Assembly (NCBI GenBank): GCA_002633005.1
Contig: NMRA01000174.1
Span: 704,047-768,046, forward strand
Length of the DNA stretch: 64,000 nucleotides
Direction of reading: 5' to 3'
Source of the DNA: Phoronis australis
Lineage: Eukaryota > Phoronida > Phoronidae
Part shown: in pieces, positions 37,066-48,375 of the stretch
How the letters are laid out: each line of letters opens with the position of its first letter
How positions within the stretch are numbered: the stretch's first letter is position 1
Program-made: the position numbers and the translations under genes
The notes under the pieces: generated by a model
Database searches by the model: none
What the model saw: the letters and a program-made list of their open reading frames with translations, nothing else
Told to the model about the DNA's origin: nothing

Positions 37066-37072
37066 TATATAT
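37066..37072 (-). promoter_or_regulatory. TATA-like box of sushi gene 1
   Basis: GATATATAC on the - strand about 97 bp upstream of the ATG. Genes 2 and 3 have TATA-like boxes at similar distance. Confidence 0.5.
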
Positions 37073-37392
37073 CTGCTCACGCCTCATCAGAAGGCGCATA
37101 GGGCGCCACCCATTGTTTATCATTGTCACGTGCTTAACACTTTGTGAGGCGAACTAAAACAGTGTAAGTGGTTCTGTCCAGTGTTTTTTCCTGAAGTTGG
37201 GTTGATTGGTGTGTAAATGTGATTTTTAACAAAAATTCAAATATCAAAAAGCCTCATTTTGCAAAGACTGGCATTACGTCCAATTTATGCAGGGCACTCG
37301 CCTGACATGATATCATGAGCTTACATGTAGACTGCAAAGAAAACACCAAAACGACACATCAAATAAGTAAGAATTGGTAAACTTCTTACACG

Positions 37393-37552
37393 CAGTGCTG
37401 TAGTGGGGCGTAGGCGCACGTAGGCGCAGCCAACCACCTTTTGTCATTTGAACGTAGCGACTACGCACCGTAAATTACGTTCAGTGCTCAAGGTAATATG
37501 GTTGGCTTTTGGGCGCCTACTTACCTCTGATTTTACCACTACAGCACTGCAG
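37393..37552. mobile_element. CAGTGCTGTAGTGG MITE
   Basis: Inverted ends CAGTGCTGTAGTGG and CCACTACAGCACTG, with inner GTAGGCGC/GCGCCTAC also inverted. Flanked on both sides by TTACACG (37386-37392 and 37553-37559), a likely target duplication although three bases (CAG) separate it from the right inverted end. Non-coding, about 160 bp. Confidence 0.7.
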
Positions 37553-38122
37553 TTACACGCCATATGTTGGTCACATCACATGTCCTAGAGTTAGGCCCGA
37601 CAAAACAATTGGCTGCCAACGAATTATTGTAAAGCAGCAAGGAATCAATACTCGTTCTTAAAAAGGAGGAAGCATTAAAAATGTGTTGTACAGTACGGTA
37701 ACGATGTTCTAAATTCAAAGAATTTTATGAAGAAATAAATTTAACGACTAGCAGGTATTCGTGACTTTAATTGGCAAACAAAATAATCCTTATGGCAGTT
37801 TTTGTGTCTGAGCGCTATTACGTCAAGTATTTGTGATTATCTCAATAAATTGTTAAATTGAATATTCACACTTCACCGATACAATCATACGTCAATGAAT
37901 ATAAAACAAAGAAATCCAAAAACACAGCTGTATCTCACTACCTCATCGTCACAAACAGCCTGATAAAAACGTGGGACAACACAAGACTAGGCCAAATTGA
38001 TAACTGGTTAGTGCCACCACGCCCTGGTGGCGCCTATTGTTGTTCAAGTGAGCGTTATGCCTTTTGTACTGGAATCAGCAATGACTCTATTATGCGAAAG
38101 CTGAATGATATCAGAAAGCAAG

Positions 38123-38363
38123 TACGCACCCAGCCTAAAAAACAGGGGGACTCGAATTTTTGGGAATGTGGATCTTTCACTAAAAAAAGCCGGAAAAAGG
38201 GGCACGTTCAGAGCTATGAATTGTGCATTCACCGAATTGAGTCCTGCCGTTTTAATTGACTTTTGTTTCGTTTTCTACTTTTTCGGATTTTTTGTTTTTG
38301 CCCACTTCGCCAAATGGGGGGGCTCGTTAGAGGCCCCCGAGCCCCCCATGGGTGTGCGCATGC
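38123..38363 (+). repeat. TGCGCGCACCCAG interspersed repeat, copy 2
   Basis: Starts TACGCACCCAGCC, contains GACTTTTGTTTCGTTTTCTA and ends GGGTGTGCGCATGC, as in the copy at 25100-25287. The open reading frames over it (37.9-38.6 kb) are shadows of the repeat. Confidence 0.6.
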
Positions 38364-38759
38364 AAAGGGTCCAAAACTTGCCGTTCGGATAGTGAGCATG
38401 TATAGAGTAGAAACACATGTACCAGGCCCTCAGTGTACATTCAGACATACAGAAGAAAACAAAGAAGTAGGCTATATGTTATATACATGTGTGGAGTACC
38501 CTTTATATCCTATCCCCGGTGAATTTCATGAACTAGCGAGACGGTCGAAAAAAATTAAGTAGAATCAAAAATCCGTCAGTCACAATTGTCCTGCTCAGAT
38601 ACAGTGATTGTGCCAGTCAAAGTCATATTAGTGTGGCTAAGGTCGAAGTACTTTATTTCAAAACTGCATTTCGTCCTGTTTAGCTGTCTAAGACCATAGA
38701 ACTCTAGCCATTGGATTAGTATCATAGTATTCCTTACCGTAACATAGTTCTTTTTCCAT

Positions 38760-38870
38760 TACCCACAAGCCAACAAAATTAAACCATCGCCGACTCAAAA
38801 AAAAAAACGCGTGAGAATTTATTGGGTTTGGCCAACCCTAAAATTGCGCACTCGAAAATGGCGCAAGTGT
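38760..38870 (+). repeat. dispersed 'GGCCAACCCTAAAAT' repeat
   Basis: CATCGCCGACTCAAAA...TTTGGCCAACCCTAAAATTG. Matches the reverse complement of 43770-43870 and, more weakly, 23880-24010. Confidence 0.5.
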
Positions 38871-38953
38871 GCATTGCATGTGACTTGTTCGTTTGTTAAT
38901 GACCGATTTTATAAGAGTAAGATCTAGTTGAATTTTGTTATTAACTTTTTGAT

Positions 38954-39217
38954 AAGGCGAAGTGCATCTTAAAGCCCCAACAGCACATTCTGATTCCAAG
39001 TGGTATGTGTGGGCAATGACAAGGCGAAATGCATCTTCAAGCCCCAACAGCACATTCAGATTCCAAGTGGTATGTGTGGGCAATGACAAGGCGAAATGCC
39101 TCTTCAATCCCCAACAGCACATTCTGATTCCAAGTCGTATGTGTGGGCAATGACAAGGCGAAATGCATCTTCAAGCCCCAACAGCACATTCAGATTCCAA
39201 GTGGTATGTGTGGACAA
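38954..39217 (+). repeat. 67-bp tandem repeat, 4 copies
   Basis: Units begin at 38954, 39021, 39088 and 39155 with AAGGCGAAATGC. Units 1 and 3 read CACATTCTGATT and units 2 and 4 CACATTCAGATT, so the array may be a doubled 134-bp unit. The open reading frames on both strands here are made by the repeat. Confidence 0.9.
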
Positions 39218-41689
39218 ATGTTGAACTCGACTTTTCGAGCTAAAAAGTCATATACGACTTGTCAGTGGTTTTCAATCGCCACAATCCGCAGTCTTTAGGG
39301 GCCTATCTAGTATATAGACTCAGATTTTTCGTCTTCCACTTCCTACCCTTAATTTGAATCACTTTGACTACACACTTATATTGTAGCGTGACAACTTTGG
39401 TGACTTTTTAGCTTGAATCTCGTGTGGTATGCCTAAGGCATATTTTGGGTGTGTGGTACATGAGAGCCTTTATTGCTAAAAAAAACGTTTGAGAAGACAC
39501 TATCCCTGGAGATATGTTGCGTGAAACTGGTAACTGGTATTCGCCATCAAAAGTTTCAGAGTCTCTTGCTGTCAGAGGACAGTCTTGGTTTAGATCAAGG
39601 TTTTGGCAAACTGCACTGCGATGGAGACTGTATGTGTCCATGACATGGAATCTTTTGCAAGTTATTCTTTATGCATAGGGTACCTTATCATTATTTCTAC
39701 ACAAGAAATCTTAGATATTGAGCTCTGAATAATCTGTGCCACTGGTTTATCGATGGTGAAGTTATCAATACATGAGTTTTGTTAAACAAGCAGTGTAGAT
39801 TTTTGTAGTTGTTGTAATGATGTAGTACTGTACTAATATCACTACCTGGTGGTCTCCAAATAACTAGCAAACTCTCGTTTTTCATGGTTGTTTGAAAGTG
39901 ATGTTCAAGCATACGTTTGTTGGATTATAGACTACGAAAAGTATTAAATAAAACACTTTTCCAATGTTTGATTACGCCTGCTTAAACTGATTTTTACCTT
40001 AAGTACTGATGTATCTCTTTAAAAACTCCAGGTGTGTTCATAACAAACTCATTAGATTAGTTATCAATTCACATCCATGAACTCACATAATTTATCAAGC
40101 AGTCCCTTGAGTGTTGGAAATAGAGTTAGCCGACTGAAACTCCACATTAATCATAACAATGCCCCAATATGACCCTCCCAAAATCCCATTTCTCGGGTTT
40201 CAAGCCACGTCACTCTCGTTGCACCTGAAGTAAATTCGGTTATGGTTTGTACAACCTCAGGTAAACAGCACTAGATGCAAGACTTCTTGAGCTCAGGAAT
40301 TGTTTTATAGAGTTCCCTTCCTAAACCCCTAGACATCCTAGGCATCAATTCTTTTGAAAGCCAATCCAATTTCATCTTTTTTAATATTATAGAGCAGTTA
40401 CTACTCCCAGATTCTATTTTCAATTTATTTGTTCATTTATTTATCAACACTATATGTCTCTCTTCACATACTCACCGTTCATGATTTCTCTAATTTTCTG
40501 TAATAGTTCTGGGACAAATATTCATTGAATTGCTGCTCAATAATTTCAGTTGCATGTTTTTTTCTTTTTGGCTTTCACTTTTATGGGGAACGAATAAAAG
40601 CAAGGCTTTTGTGTAAACCAAAACAAAGTGGACTGCTCCAGTGACTGTGAGCAGGGGGCGCGGCGATGATCACACCCTGTGTTCAGTCATCTGTAATGTG
40701 ACTCAGGTTACACAGTAAATGCATACTTTTTGTGTTTAGTTATGTTTAATTGACGTCGTCCTTGATTGACCAATAATAATAATAATAATATTAATAATGA
40801 TATCAATAGACAACAGCGTTGTTTACCAGACACTAATGCTTTATAGACGTCGGATGCGAGACCATGACGCTTAAGTAGCGAAAACCAGCAACATGCAAAC
40901 CGCTTGCTGATGTAGAAAACAAAGGACTCAAGCGATTCGTCGACTTATCAATAATTGGCATGAAAAGTCAAACAAATGATTACGTCATTGTTTTATTTAA
41001 CATGTAAATAATATTCTGAATAAATTTCGGACATGGAAAAACTTTTACGAATCTGCATCAGTAGCTAACAAGTTCTAAATTACCAGCACATTACAAAAGT
41101 CATGTTGTCAACAGATGTTCTTATAGTCGTGATTTCTACATTGATCTAGAAAAACGGAGTCTCGACGAACACGAAGTGTGCATTTGATGATGGCGTGACT
41201 TCGATATGTACATTTTAAGAGAATTTGGTTTTTATCAATATACACTATTTATAATTTTCAGCTTATATTTTAACACGAAGGATGGTACAATAAAGCAAAC
41301 CCCCAGTCATTATGCCTACTTCATAGGCGGAACATAGTCATATGACAAAAGTATGAACTCATAATAACATTATATTGGAAAGGGGAGGACGCACTACTTG
41401 GCCCCCAGTCGTAACCAGTTTTCACCTCGATCGAACAACAAATGTCCTTCCGTTTCTCCCGGTCTCAGCGATTCTCCCCCGAGTTATTAAAATACGGACG
41501 ATAATAATTCAATTAGAAGTGGAATTATCCCGACTGATCGAAGCACACCTCAATAAAGACACACCCGTCTCATTCTTGGCTAAGCCTATAACACATTTCT
41601 CGACCGTCATTTATCACCATTATATACTGTTCTCGATAGACGTTCTTGAGCGTTTTTTGCCAGAAGTAGACAATCTGAGGTGATGCTTT

Positions 41690-41762
41690 TTATCCATAGA
41701 TGGGGTTGTGTTCGACGTAGTAGTCGTCTCTCTCGACGTACCAGGGCTCTAGTACCGGTTTA
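41690..41762 (-). CDS. sushi gene 2, exon 6 (C-terminus and stop)
   Basis: Encodes SKPVLEPWYVERDDYYVE then HNPIYG and TAA. Follows TTTTTAG. Eight residues longer than its gene 1 counterpart, the extra part carrying the NPIY pattern. Confidence 0.78.
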
Positions 41763-44700
41763 CTAAAAAGGCAAAAAAGCAATTCAAAATAAGTGCACAT
41801 GTATCAAGCAGACAGAGAACATTTCATGGTTTCTAGGTCACAAGTTAAGAAAGTATCAAATACAAAAATCTATCTCAAATTTAGAGTTTGCCGGAAATCA
41901 AAATGGGGTTCGCATATATCTATTTGTTATGTATTTATCAATAAATAAATTTGAGACTAGGGTTTTTATATTCAGCGAATAGGCTGTTACGCGAATAACT
42001 TCGATTCGAATACCCTTGACTAGCGCATATCGGAATTTCGTAAATGGGCCCTGTGCGGTTTTACGTAAATACGTAAATTTATAGAACAGGTACAAGCCAA
42101 AATGCGCCCAGGATACTTTTTCGGAATTACGAACGGGTGGGTGCTTCAGGAAAAAGGTAATGCATTAATTTTGGGCTACATACACTAGAAGCATGCAAGG
42201 GCGGGAGTGAATACTGCCTCCCGTTCAGTAACGCTAGGACCTCGCAAAAAAGCAAGACTTCGCGAGAATACGTGAGATTTCGCCGTGCATTTTGAAAAAG
42301 AACACGTGACTTTGGCTAGGTTTTAGCTAGGTCCTAGCGTAGGTCCTAGCGTCTACTGAACGCACGCCTGGTTTAACAGGACCCTATAGCATACAAATAA
42401 GAACCAGTCTCGAGGGTACTTCCATGACATATGGATTTAGGCTCCTCGGTCAACATCATTACGGAAGTTATCGTAATGCGTTTTAGCCAACCAGATGAAA
42501 ACAGATCATTTTATGGGCTGCCCAAAAACATAAAATACACTACCCGATGTTTTAAACAGGCGAAGTTCCCCGGCGATCCAGCATCGAAGCCGAAGCCAGG
42601 ACAGCGTTCCGTAGACCCAACAAGACCCTCGAAGATTTGCATGGTGTTTTTACGAGTTTATCGAGTCTACGGAACACAACTGATAAGCAGTTTAAGACAG
42701 GAAATGCGTACCATTAACGCCATTACTCACCAGATCCACAACAACATGCTGGGGATCACGTGCCTACTTTGCCAGTACTTTAACCAGTCGATGGGGATTG
42801 GGCAGTTGGGTCCCGGTTATTGAAAATCCTCCAGAACAGATGGAAATACAACCACAACAAACTAATATCTGCGTGATTCTTACCTGCTGGCTCTGACCAA
42901 TCTCGGAACTTTCAGTCTGTAATACGAAAAAGCACATGACACTATTAGCCAACTTGTGAGTCACTCAACTAATATTGTATGGCCGCTGGGGCTGTCTTCT
43001 CTCTCTCGAAAATATGACCATGTTACAATGGCTAGGGAAGTCAGGTGAAAGGTCTTTTTCAAACTCTGGTCCCTTTCTTTAGAATCAACATTACAGTGTG
43101 AAGGCCGTCTAAAACGATCCAAATTACCTATGGTCAGGAATAAAATAAAATCTACATTGGTCAAGGCTGCCTACTGCACTTAGTACTATTTATTTCAAAC
43201 TGTTTCTGTTGTTCTTGTAACTTAAAGGTGTTCCTCTGTTTTAAATTAAAGCAACATATTTTTGTATGTTTATTTTATTTTTATACACGTCTTTATTATT
43301 TAACAATATTTGTATAAAAATATCTTAATCTGTATTGTCTTATTATTTCATACCTATTTATTCTCTATTATTTGTAATCTTAGTTTCTCAGTGTCCTGTC
43401 TTGCTTTGTAAAGTCTCACTGATTACTGTAAACCTATACGATTTATCGACATCTTAATGCCCAATGCATATTCAGCGTCCGCTTTCTGTTATTTTTGTTC
43501 ACCGTGTCACTCAGTAATACTTCACTTCTCCGTATTCGTATGTGGGTCTATTATTAGTTAGGGTAAATTAGGTACGGTAACGCAAAATACGGCGGATTAC
43601 AGCTCTACCCATGTTTGCTTGAAAGCTGTATCTCGTCCTGATTAGCTGGCTAAAAACGAAAATCGAATTTTGCTTTTTACTTTCATAAAATCGGTCTAAT
43701 ACATGTACACTTCATAGCGTGATAGGGTTCAGTTTCAGTTAACAACTCGAGTCACAGCCAATGCGTACGTGTGCCAATTTCGAATCCGCAATTTTAGGGC
43801 TAGCCAAGTAGCCAACTCCAGTAAACTCTTTTTGAGTCGCTGATGGCTTCAACTCCCTGTTGTTAACGGAAATGGAGTCCTATCGCGGCAAGAAATATTT
43901 TGAGCACGTGAGATTAAAAGACCTAAGTCGATTTCTGTTTTTAGCCAAACTAGACATGGGGAAATACAGCTATTACCCAAATTTAGGGATCACGGAAATA
44001 ATGGCTCACTGGGAACATTTTACAAATTCGTGAAACTTCCAGTCTCAAAGAAGAAATCAGAGTTGATATTTTGTTGATAAATTATGACCCTAATGTCCCG
44101 ACGGGAATGAGCGACATTCAAATAAGAAGTGAGGGCCGGTGGCAAGCAGAGAATAAAGCAATGCAAGCGGCAGATAACAGATTGATTTTCTGATTACAAG
44201 AGAAAGGAGAGAGCATCAGAGAGAGTTTCTACAATTTTGTGCGCCGGACTGTCAGGATTGAATTGTGAACTTTATGCCCGCGACAATAGAATTGCGCCAA
44301 GGTAGCGTTATTTTTAATAGTTCCACATCTTTGTTCTACATGTCACCATCGATCATTTGTGTCGAAGTCTACTTTGCCTGGGTAATGCTACGAGCTAACT
44401 TGAAGAGTAAAACAAGAGATGAGTCGTCTAAAAATGTCATTCATTTTGTCATACATGTAAAAAACAAATAAAAACAAAGACTCTGCAAGATGGGCACGAG
44501 AAAAGAAAACGCCAAACGTCATCCTTATTCAGATTAGGGTCTATTATTCCTTTGTACACGCAAAAAAATTCCAGAAGTGTAAAACAACAAAAATGTTTAG
44601 GTATTAGTCCAGTAGATTCGATCAGACCTAGTGATTGTATCAGGAAACCAAGGTCAAAAAGCATAATACTGGATTGTGGATTCTTAAAGCTGCGTTGCCA

Positions 44701-47700
44701 CTTATTATAAAGCTCCAAAATACTTTTACTGTTTGGAGCTTCCAAGTTAAAGAATTTTAAATTTTCGTCAAACCAGCCCAAAATAGCAGTTTTTTAACCC
44801 TATTCATTTACCTGATATCGTATTCATCGATGACGGCATCTTCCGATGGCACAGCGGGTTCTTTTTCATCAGTACTGGCATAACGGGGCAGCGAACCTGG
44901 CGGTAGATAAAATGTCTTGCTGCTGTACTTTGGTGGAAAAGTTCTGGAAATAGATATACGCCTATACGGTTAGTCCATGGCTAGCTAGCCAAGGATTTTT
45001 TTCTTGCACCTTTGTTACTGTATTTATACTGACAACACCTATCTATCTATCTACCTACCTACCTACCTACCTACCTACCTACCTACCTACCTACCTACCT
45101 ACCTACCTACCTACCTATCTATATCTTTATCTATATCTATATCTACATGTATATCTATATCTGTATATAAATAATAAATTTGAGTCCGTCAAAGTAAAAT
45201 TACGCCATTGCAATTATATTTCGCTGCATATCTTTTTCAACATTTCACCAATGACTAAGTTAGTTTTCATTTTTGAATTTGCGTTTTCGTATATAAACGA
45301 AAAAAAAACAATTTCCTGAAATGTGATAATGCTTAGTTGACCCGTCGATTGGTGAAAGTAGTAAATTCGAGCCCTTTGATTAAATCAGGAAACAAATGAC
45401 AAAAAGTGCTATACTGGCTTTTGTGTAGTCTTGAAATGTTGTTGACTATTGACAGGTTAAGGTACTTCCACCTTTTGAAAGTTCGGAAATTTCAGATGAC
45501 GCGCAATCCAGTGCAGGGTGGTTACTTTCTGACGGAAATTATTTACCCGATATTGTACACATCATTCTGTACGAAAGGATCAGGTGACGTTGGTTCTCCG
45601 TCATCACTGTTCACACAACGAGGCAGCGAATCTGGCGCTGGAAGGAACATTTTGCTGCTGTACTTTGGTGGAAAAGGTCTGGAAATAAATACACGCTATT
45701 CATTTAGTCCATGGGTAGTTTGGTATTTTTTCTTTCTCGTTTATTTTGTTACTGTATATACAAGTTAGAAGTGTCCCATAAAAACGATTGCTTGAATAAA
45801 TGCAAAGATTAATAGGTCCCTTTCGACAACTCTATATTACTCAAATATCTTAAAAGCTGTAAATTTTAACTGTCAGTAAAATTATGAATTTTTTGCCAAG
45901 ATGTCCTCGACTGGGTCATGTGACCACGTCTGTTAAGTTTTAGGAAAAAGGCAAAGGTACATTTATAGCAAATAACATAGCGCAGAAATGATGACGACAT
46001 TTTGCAGGCCAGGTTCAAATCATGTTGATAAATCATGCGCTCATTGTCGGCCTAGGAATAAAAAATATTGATGATTCAAACAAAAAAATACGTGGAGACT
46101 GGTTAACAGAAAACAAAAAAATGAAACGCAATTTCGAAATAGAGCCTGCTTTTTATTACAAGAATTGGGACAAGCATAGGAAAGAGCCGGGTTGTCCGGC
46201 GTCTATTATGAATTTTGCTCCCGTCATAATGAAATACATAGCGCAATTGTAGCAAGTATAAATTTGAATTCTGCCACCAAAGTCACAGTTGTTTACTTTC
46301 CACGTAAACAACGCTTGATGAACAAATGGTTACCTGTGATTTTGAAGGTCTTCTTCGTGATGATCATCATCAATTTCGTACATGCCCCTTTTTCGGGGAT
46401 CGTCGCCTGTTCTGTACGAATGGTTGTTCTCACCAAGGTGGTAATAATCGGTTATAACCTTGAGTAGTCGAGGACACCACCAACCCCGTTTTATGTCATC
46501 TGGTCTGAAGCAAAAGTACCACACCGCCATGGTGGTAGTAATTAACAGTAAAATCGCGCCGAGTATGCTACACACCAAGACGAGAATGAGAGTTGACGAG
46601 GACATCGTAGGTTCTGAAATAAGGAAACGGCGATTGATAATCTCTCCTAGTCTCAGTTTTCCGTGTGGTTTTAAATTGAAAGCTGAGACATTTTATACCT
46701 AACATACCATGACAGCAGATTTCAACCAATGAGACTGCAGGTTTTCAGTCACACTTTCGCAGAAATGCAGTGTTTTGTAAGCAGATTCTTTTTGAAAAAG
46801 CCTGCAATCTTAATTTATCGACAGTTGTCGTGAACTTTCAAGTTCGCGGGGAGAAATTCAGTTAAAACGGAATACCTCCCCGCGCGTCAGATTTTCGCCG
46901 AGTCTCGGACTTCTTCATGATTATTGTCATAAACCACTGATTATAATTCATGAAGAGTTTTGGAGAATTTGGAATTGAATTGCAAGAACTGCTCAGCAAC
47001 AGAAACGTTTCGCGGTTATCCATTCGTTTTTAACAATCGATAGGTATCACCGACTAAGCTGGGATCATTTCGCATTTTACAACACGCAGTGTAGCTGCTT
47101 TTTATTAAATTCTTTTCCTGAGGATAGTATAGGTCTATATTATACGTGAAGCAAGTTCAGTATCATTCAAAATTGCCAGCAGTTTTAGGTTGTACCGTTA
47201 CCGAGAAACTTTCTGAGCGGGCCCTGGGAAGACTGCAGACTTGAGCCACTAAAAGTGTGGGAACTAATAATTTCATCTCCTTGCGTGTAAAAGAACCACA
47301 CAATGAACTGCAGCCAGAGGACAAATAATTTGGTCAGATAATTTCACGCAACAATGTGATGATTATTGTCTCAGTCCTAGTTTACCACTCACTCTGGAGC
47401 CGCATTGTTTAGGTAGCAATACTTCTGGGCTGTTGCTCCACAGGAAATTACTTGTTTACGAAAAGGTGGGTACTTTCTCACGTGCTTTCGTCCACTGTCG
47501 ACCCAGAACCCCTGTGCTGACGAACCCGTACGCCTAAAACTTACCTGAGCAAACTGGATCTGGTTTGTCCCACTCGCCATTGGGCTTGCACGTGACGTAG
47601 CTGTAACTACTGGATATTACGTAATTATCCGTTTTACACTTGAATCCAACTACCGTCCCTGCGGCTCTTTTGGTTGTATTGGGCAAAGCCTGATAGGGAT

Positions 47701-48249
47701 CCGTCAAGTCAACCACTTGCCGTTTACTGACACATGGCACTGAAAAACACGGCATCGATTGAAGTCAAATCTAGCTACGTTAGTATACGCCTCTGCATAC
47801 ATAATGAAAACTGTAACAGCGTTTTTGAGATTTCATCTTTAAAATTTATGTCAAACATGAATACCGTTGCTTTTGTTATAAATGCACTTTCCATTTAACC
47901 AAATTTCACTAAAAGACTTCATCATGTGGCCAAATTGATGGCAGATTGTTAAAAATCGAAAATCGAATTTTAGAGGCTTTCTTGCATACTTGAATGGGTT
48001 TTAGGCTGCGCTTCGTTATCTTCTCAGACCAAGCTCATAAAATTTCAGGTCACAGAGTGACTTTAAAGTTGTTCTGAAGAAATAACGAATTGTCAGTTCT
48101 TGCCGAACCTAGAGATCACACTTAGTACTAAGTAACTTTGTACAAGACATGAACAACGGTAAGTGGCTTAAATCAAAACTTGTTATAGAAAACAAGTGTT
48201 TGATGCAGTTTTAAGATAACTTACCTGTGAAGTCTCTCATCTTTGTCAT
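41690..48249 (-). CDS. sushi-domain single-pass membrane protein, gene 2 (7 exons)
   Basis: Reconstructed as 48249-48225, 47739-47545, 46613-46334, 45678-45547, 44943-44812, 42916-42884 and 41762-41690. All GT-AG and in phase; 290 codons with the stop (289 residues). N-terminus MTKMRDFT is not a signal peptide. Sushi Cys are 11, 43, 59 and 72; N29 starts a sequon aligned with N23 of gene 1. The helix is about 81-105 (TLILVLVCSILGAILLLITT) and is followed by FCFRPDDIKRG. The tail has an acidic/His segment, two similar 44-residue exons (PFPPKYSSK and TFPPKYSSK), the micro-exon and the C-terminal EPWYVERDDYYVEHNPIYG. The end contains NPIY, an NPxY pattern known from PTB-domain binding and clathrin sorting signals; its use here is inference. 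Paralogue of genes 1 and 3, transcribed away from gene 3. Function unknown. Confidence 0.82.
42223..42361 (+). mobile_element. GTTCAG MITE, copy 2 (in intron of sushi gene 2)
   Basis: 139 bp from GTTCAGTAACGCTAGGACCT to a CCTAGCG...CTGAAC end. The AGGTCCTAGCGT end motif is doubled, making it longer than the other copies. Right flank GCACGCCTGG is shared with copy 3. Confidence 0.85.
42884..42916 (-). CDS. sushi gene 2, exon 5 (33-nt micro-exon)
   Basis: 33 nt, phase 2 to 2, between TATTACAG and GTAAGA. Encodes LKVPRLVRAS. Matches gene 1 exon 5 in length, phase and KxPR...AS pattern. Confidence 0.75.
43770..43870 (-). repeat. dispersed 'AGCCCTAAAATTGCG' repeat
   Basis: Reverse complement resembles 38760-38870, including GACTCAAAAA and CCTAAAATTGCG. 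Confidence 0.45.
44812..44943 (-). CDS. sushi gene 2, exon 4b (tail module)
   Basis: 132 nt, phase 2 to 2. Encodes TFPPKYSSKTFYLPPGSLPR... and ends AVIDEYDI. The upstream intron next to 4a and 4b is also similar (GGAAATA...TTAGTCCATGG), so a segment including intron was duplicated. Confidence 0.78.
45040..45160 (+). repeat. (CTAC)n/(CTAT)n microsatellite
   Basis: Long run of CTAC units bounded by CTAT and ATCTAT units, in the intron between exons 4a and 4b of sushi gene 2. Confidence 0.95.
45547..45678 (-). CDS. sushi gene 2, exon 4a (tail module)
   Basis: 132 nt, phase 2 to 2. Encodes PFPPKYSSKMFLPAPDSLPR... and ends DVYNI. Tandem relative of exon 4b with the same length and the same start. 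Confidence 0.75.
46334..46613 (-). CDS. sushi gene 2, exon 3 (transmembrane helix and tail start)
   Basis: 280 nt, phase 1 in and phase 2 out. Helix about residues 81-105, then WYFCFRPDDIKRGWW, ITDYYHLGENNHSYR and an acidic end DDDHHEEDLQNH. Confidence 0.82.
47545..47739 (-). CDS. sushi gene 2, exon 2 (CCP domain)
   Basis: 195 nt, phase 1 to 1. Encodes PCVSKRQVVDLTDPYQALPN..., GFKCKTDNYVI, YSYVTC and GEWDKPDPVC. Acceptor TTTTTCAG, donor CAG|GTAAGT. Confidence 0.88.
48225..48249 (-). CDS. sushi gene 2, exon 1
   Basis: 25 nt from ATG to CACAG|GTAAGT, encoding MTKMRDFT in phase 1. Chosen because it lies just downstream of TATA and CCAAT boxes and gives the phase needed by exon 2. A second in-frame ATG lies three codons in. 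Confidence 0.6.
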
Positions 48250-48330
48250 ATAGATTTCTTTCTCTAAAACTTCGACACTTTCTTCACAAGAGGTTGGTGG
48301 ATTATGACCACTGTTTCAAGATTTACGAAA

Positions 48331-48336
48331 TATATA
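48331..48336 (-). promoter_or_regulatory. TATA-like box of sushi gene 2
   Basis: GTATATATTTC on the - strand about 82 bp upstream of the ATG. Confidence 0.5.
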
Positions 48337-48370
48337 CAGCGTTCCATCACAAAGTACATGGGGCGCTACA

Positions 48371-48375
48371 ATTGG
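48371..48375 (-). promoter_or_regulatory. CCAAT box of sushi gene 2
   Basis: CCAAT on the - strand, about 35 bp upstream of the TATA-like box. Confidence 0.4.

Larger units (their letters stand above)
37080..41689. other. intergenic stretch between sushi genes 1 and 2, no gene seen
   Basis: No exons were found. It contains a MITE (37393-37552), an interspersed repeat (38123-38363), a 67-bp tandem repeat (38954-39217) and a short (AAT)n run near 40785. Confidence 0.55.

Noticed and set aside
38838-39153. Internally repetitive small open frames on both strands
   Set aside because: Made by the 67-bp minisatellite; frames exist only because the unit lacks stops.
46845-46884. 9-bp GC stem (CGCGGGGAG/CTCCCCGCG) with a 22-nt loop
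   Set aside because: Single short hairpin in an intron; too little to call a terminator or RNA gene in a eukaryote.
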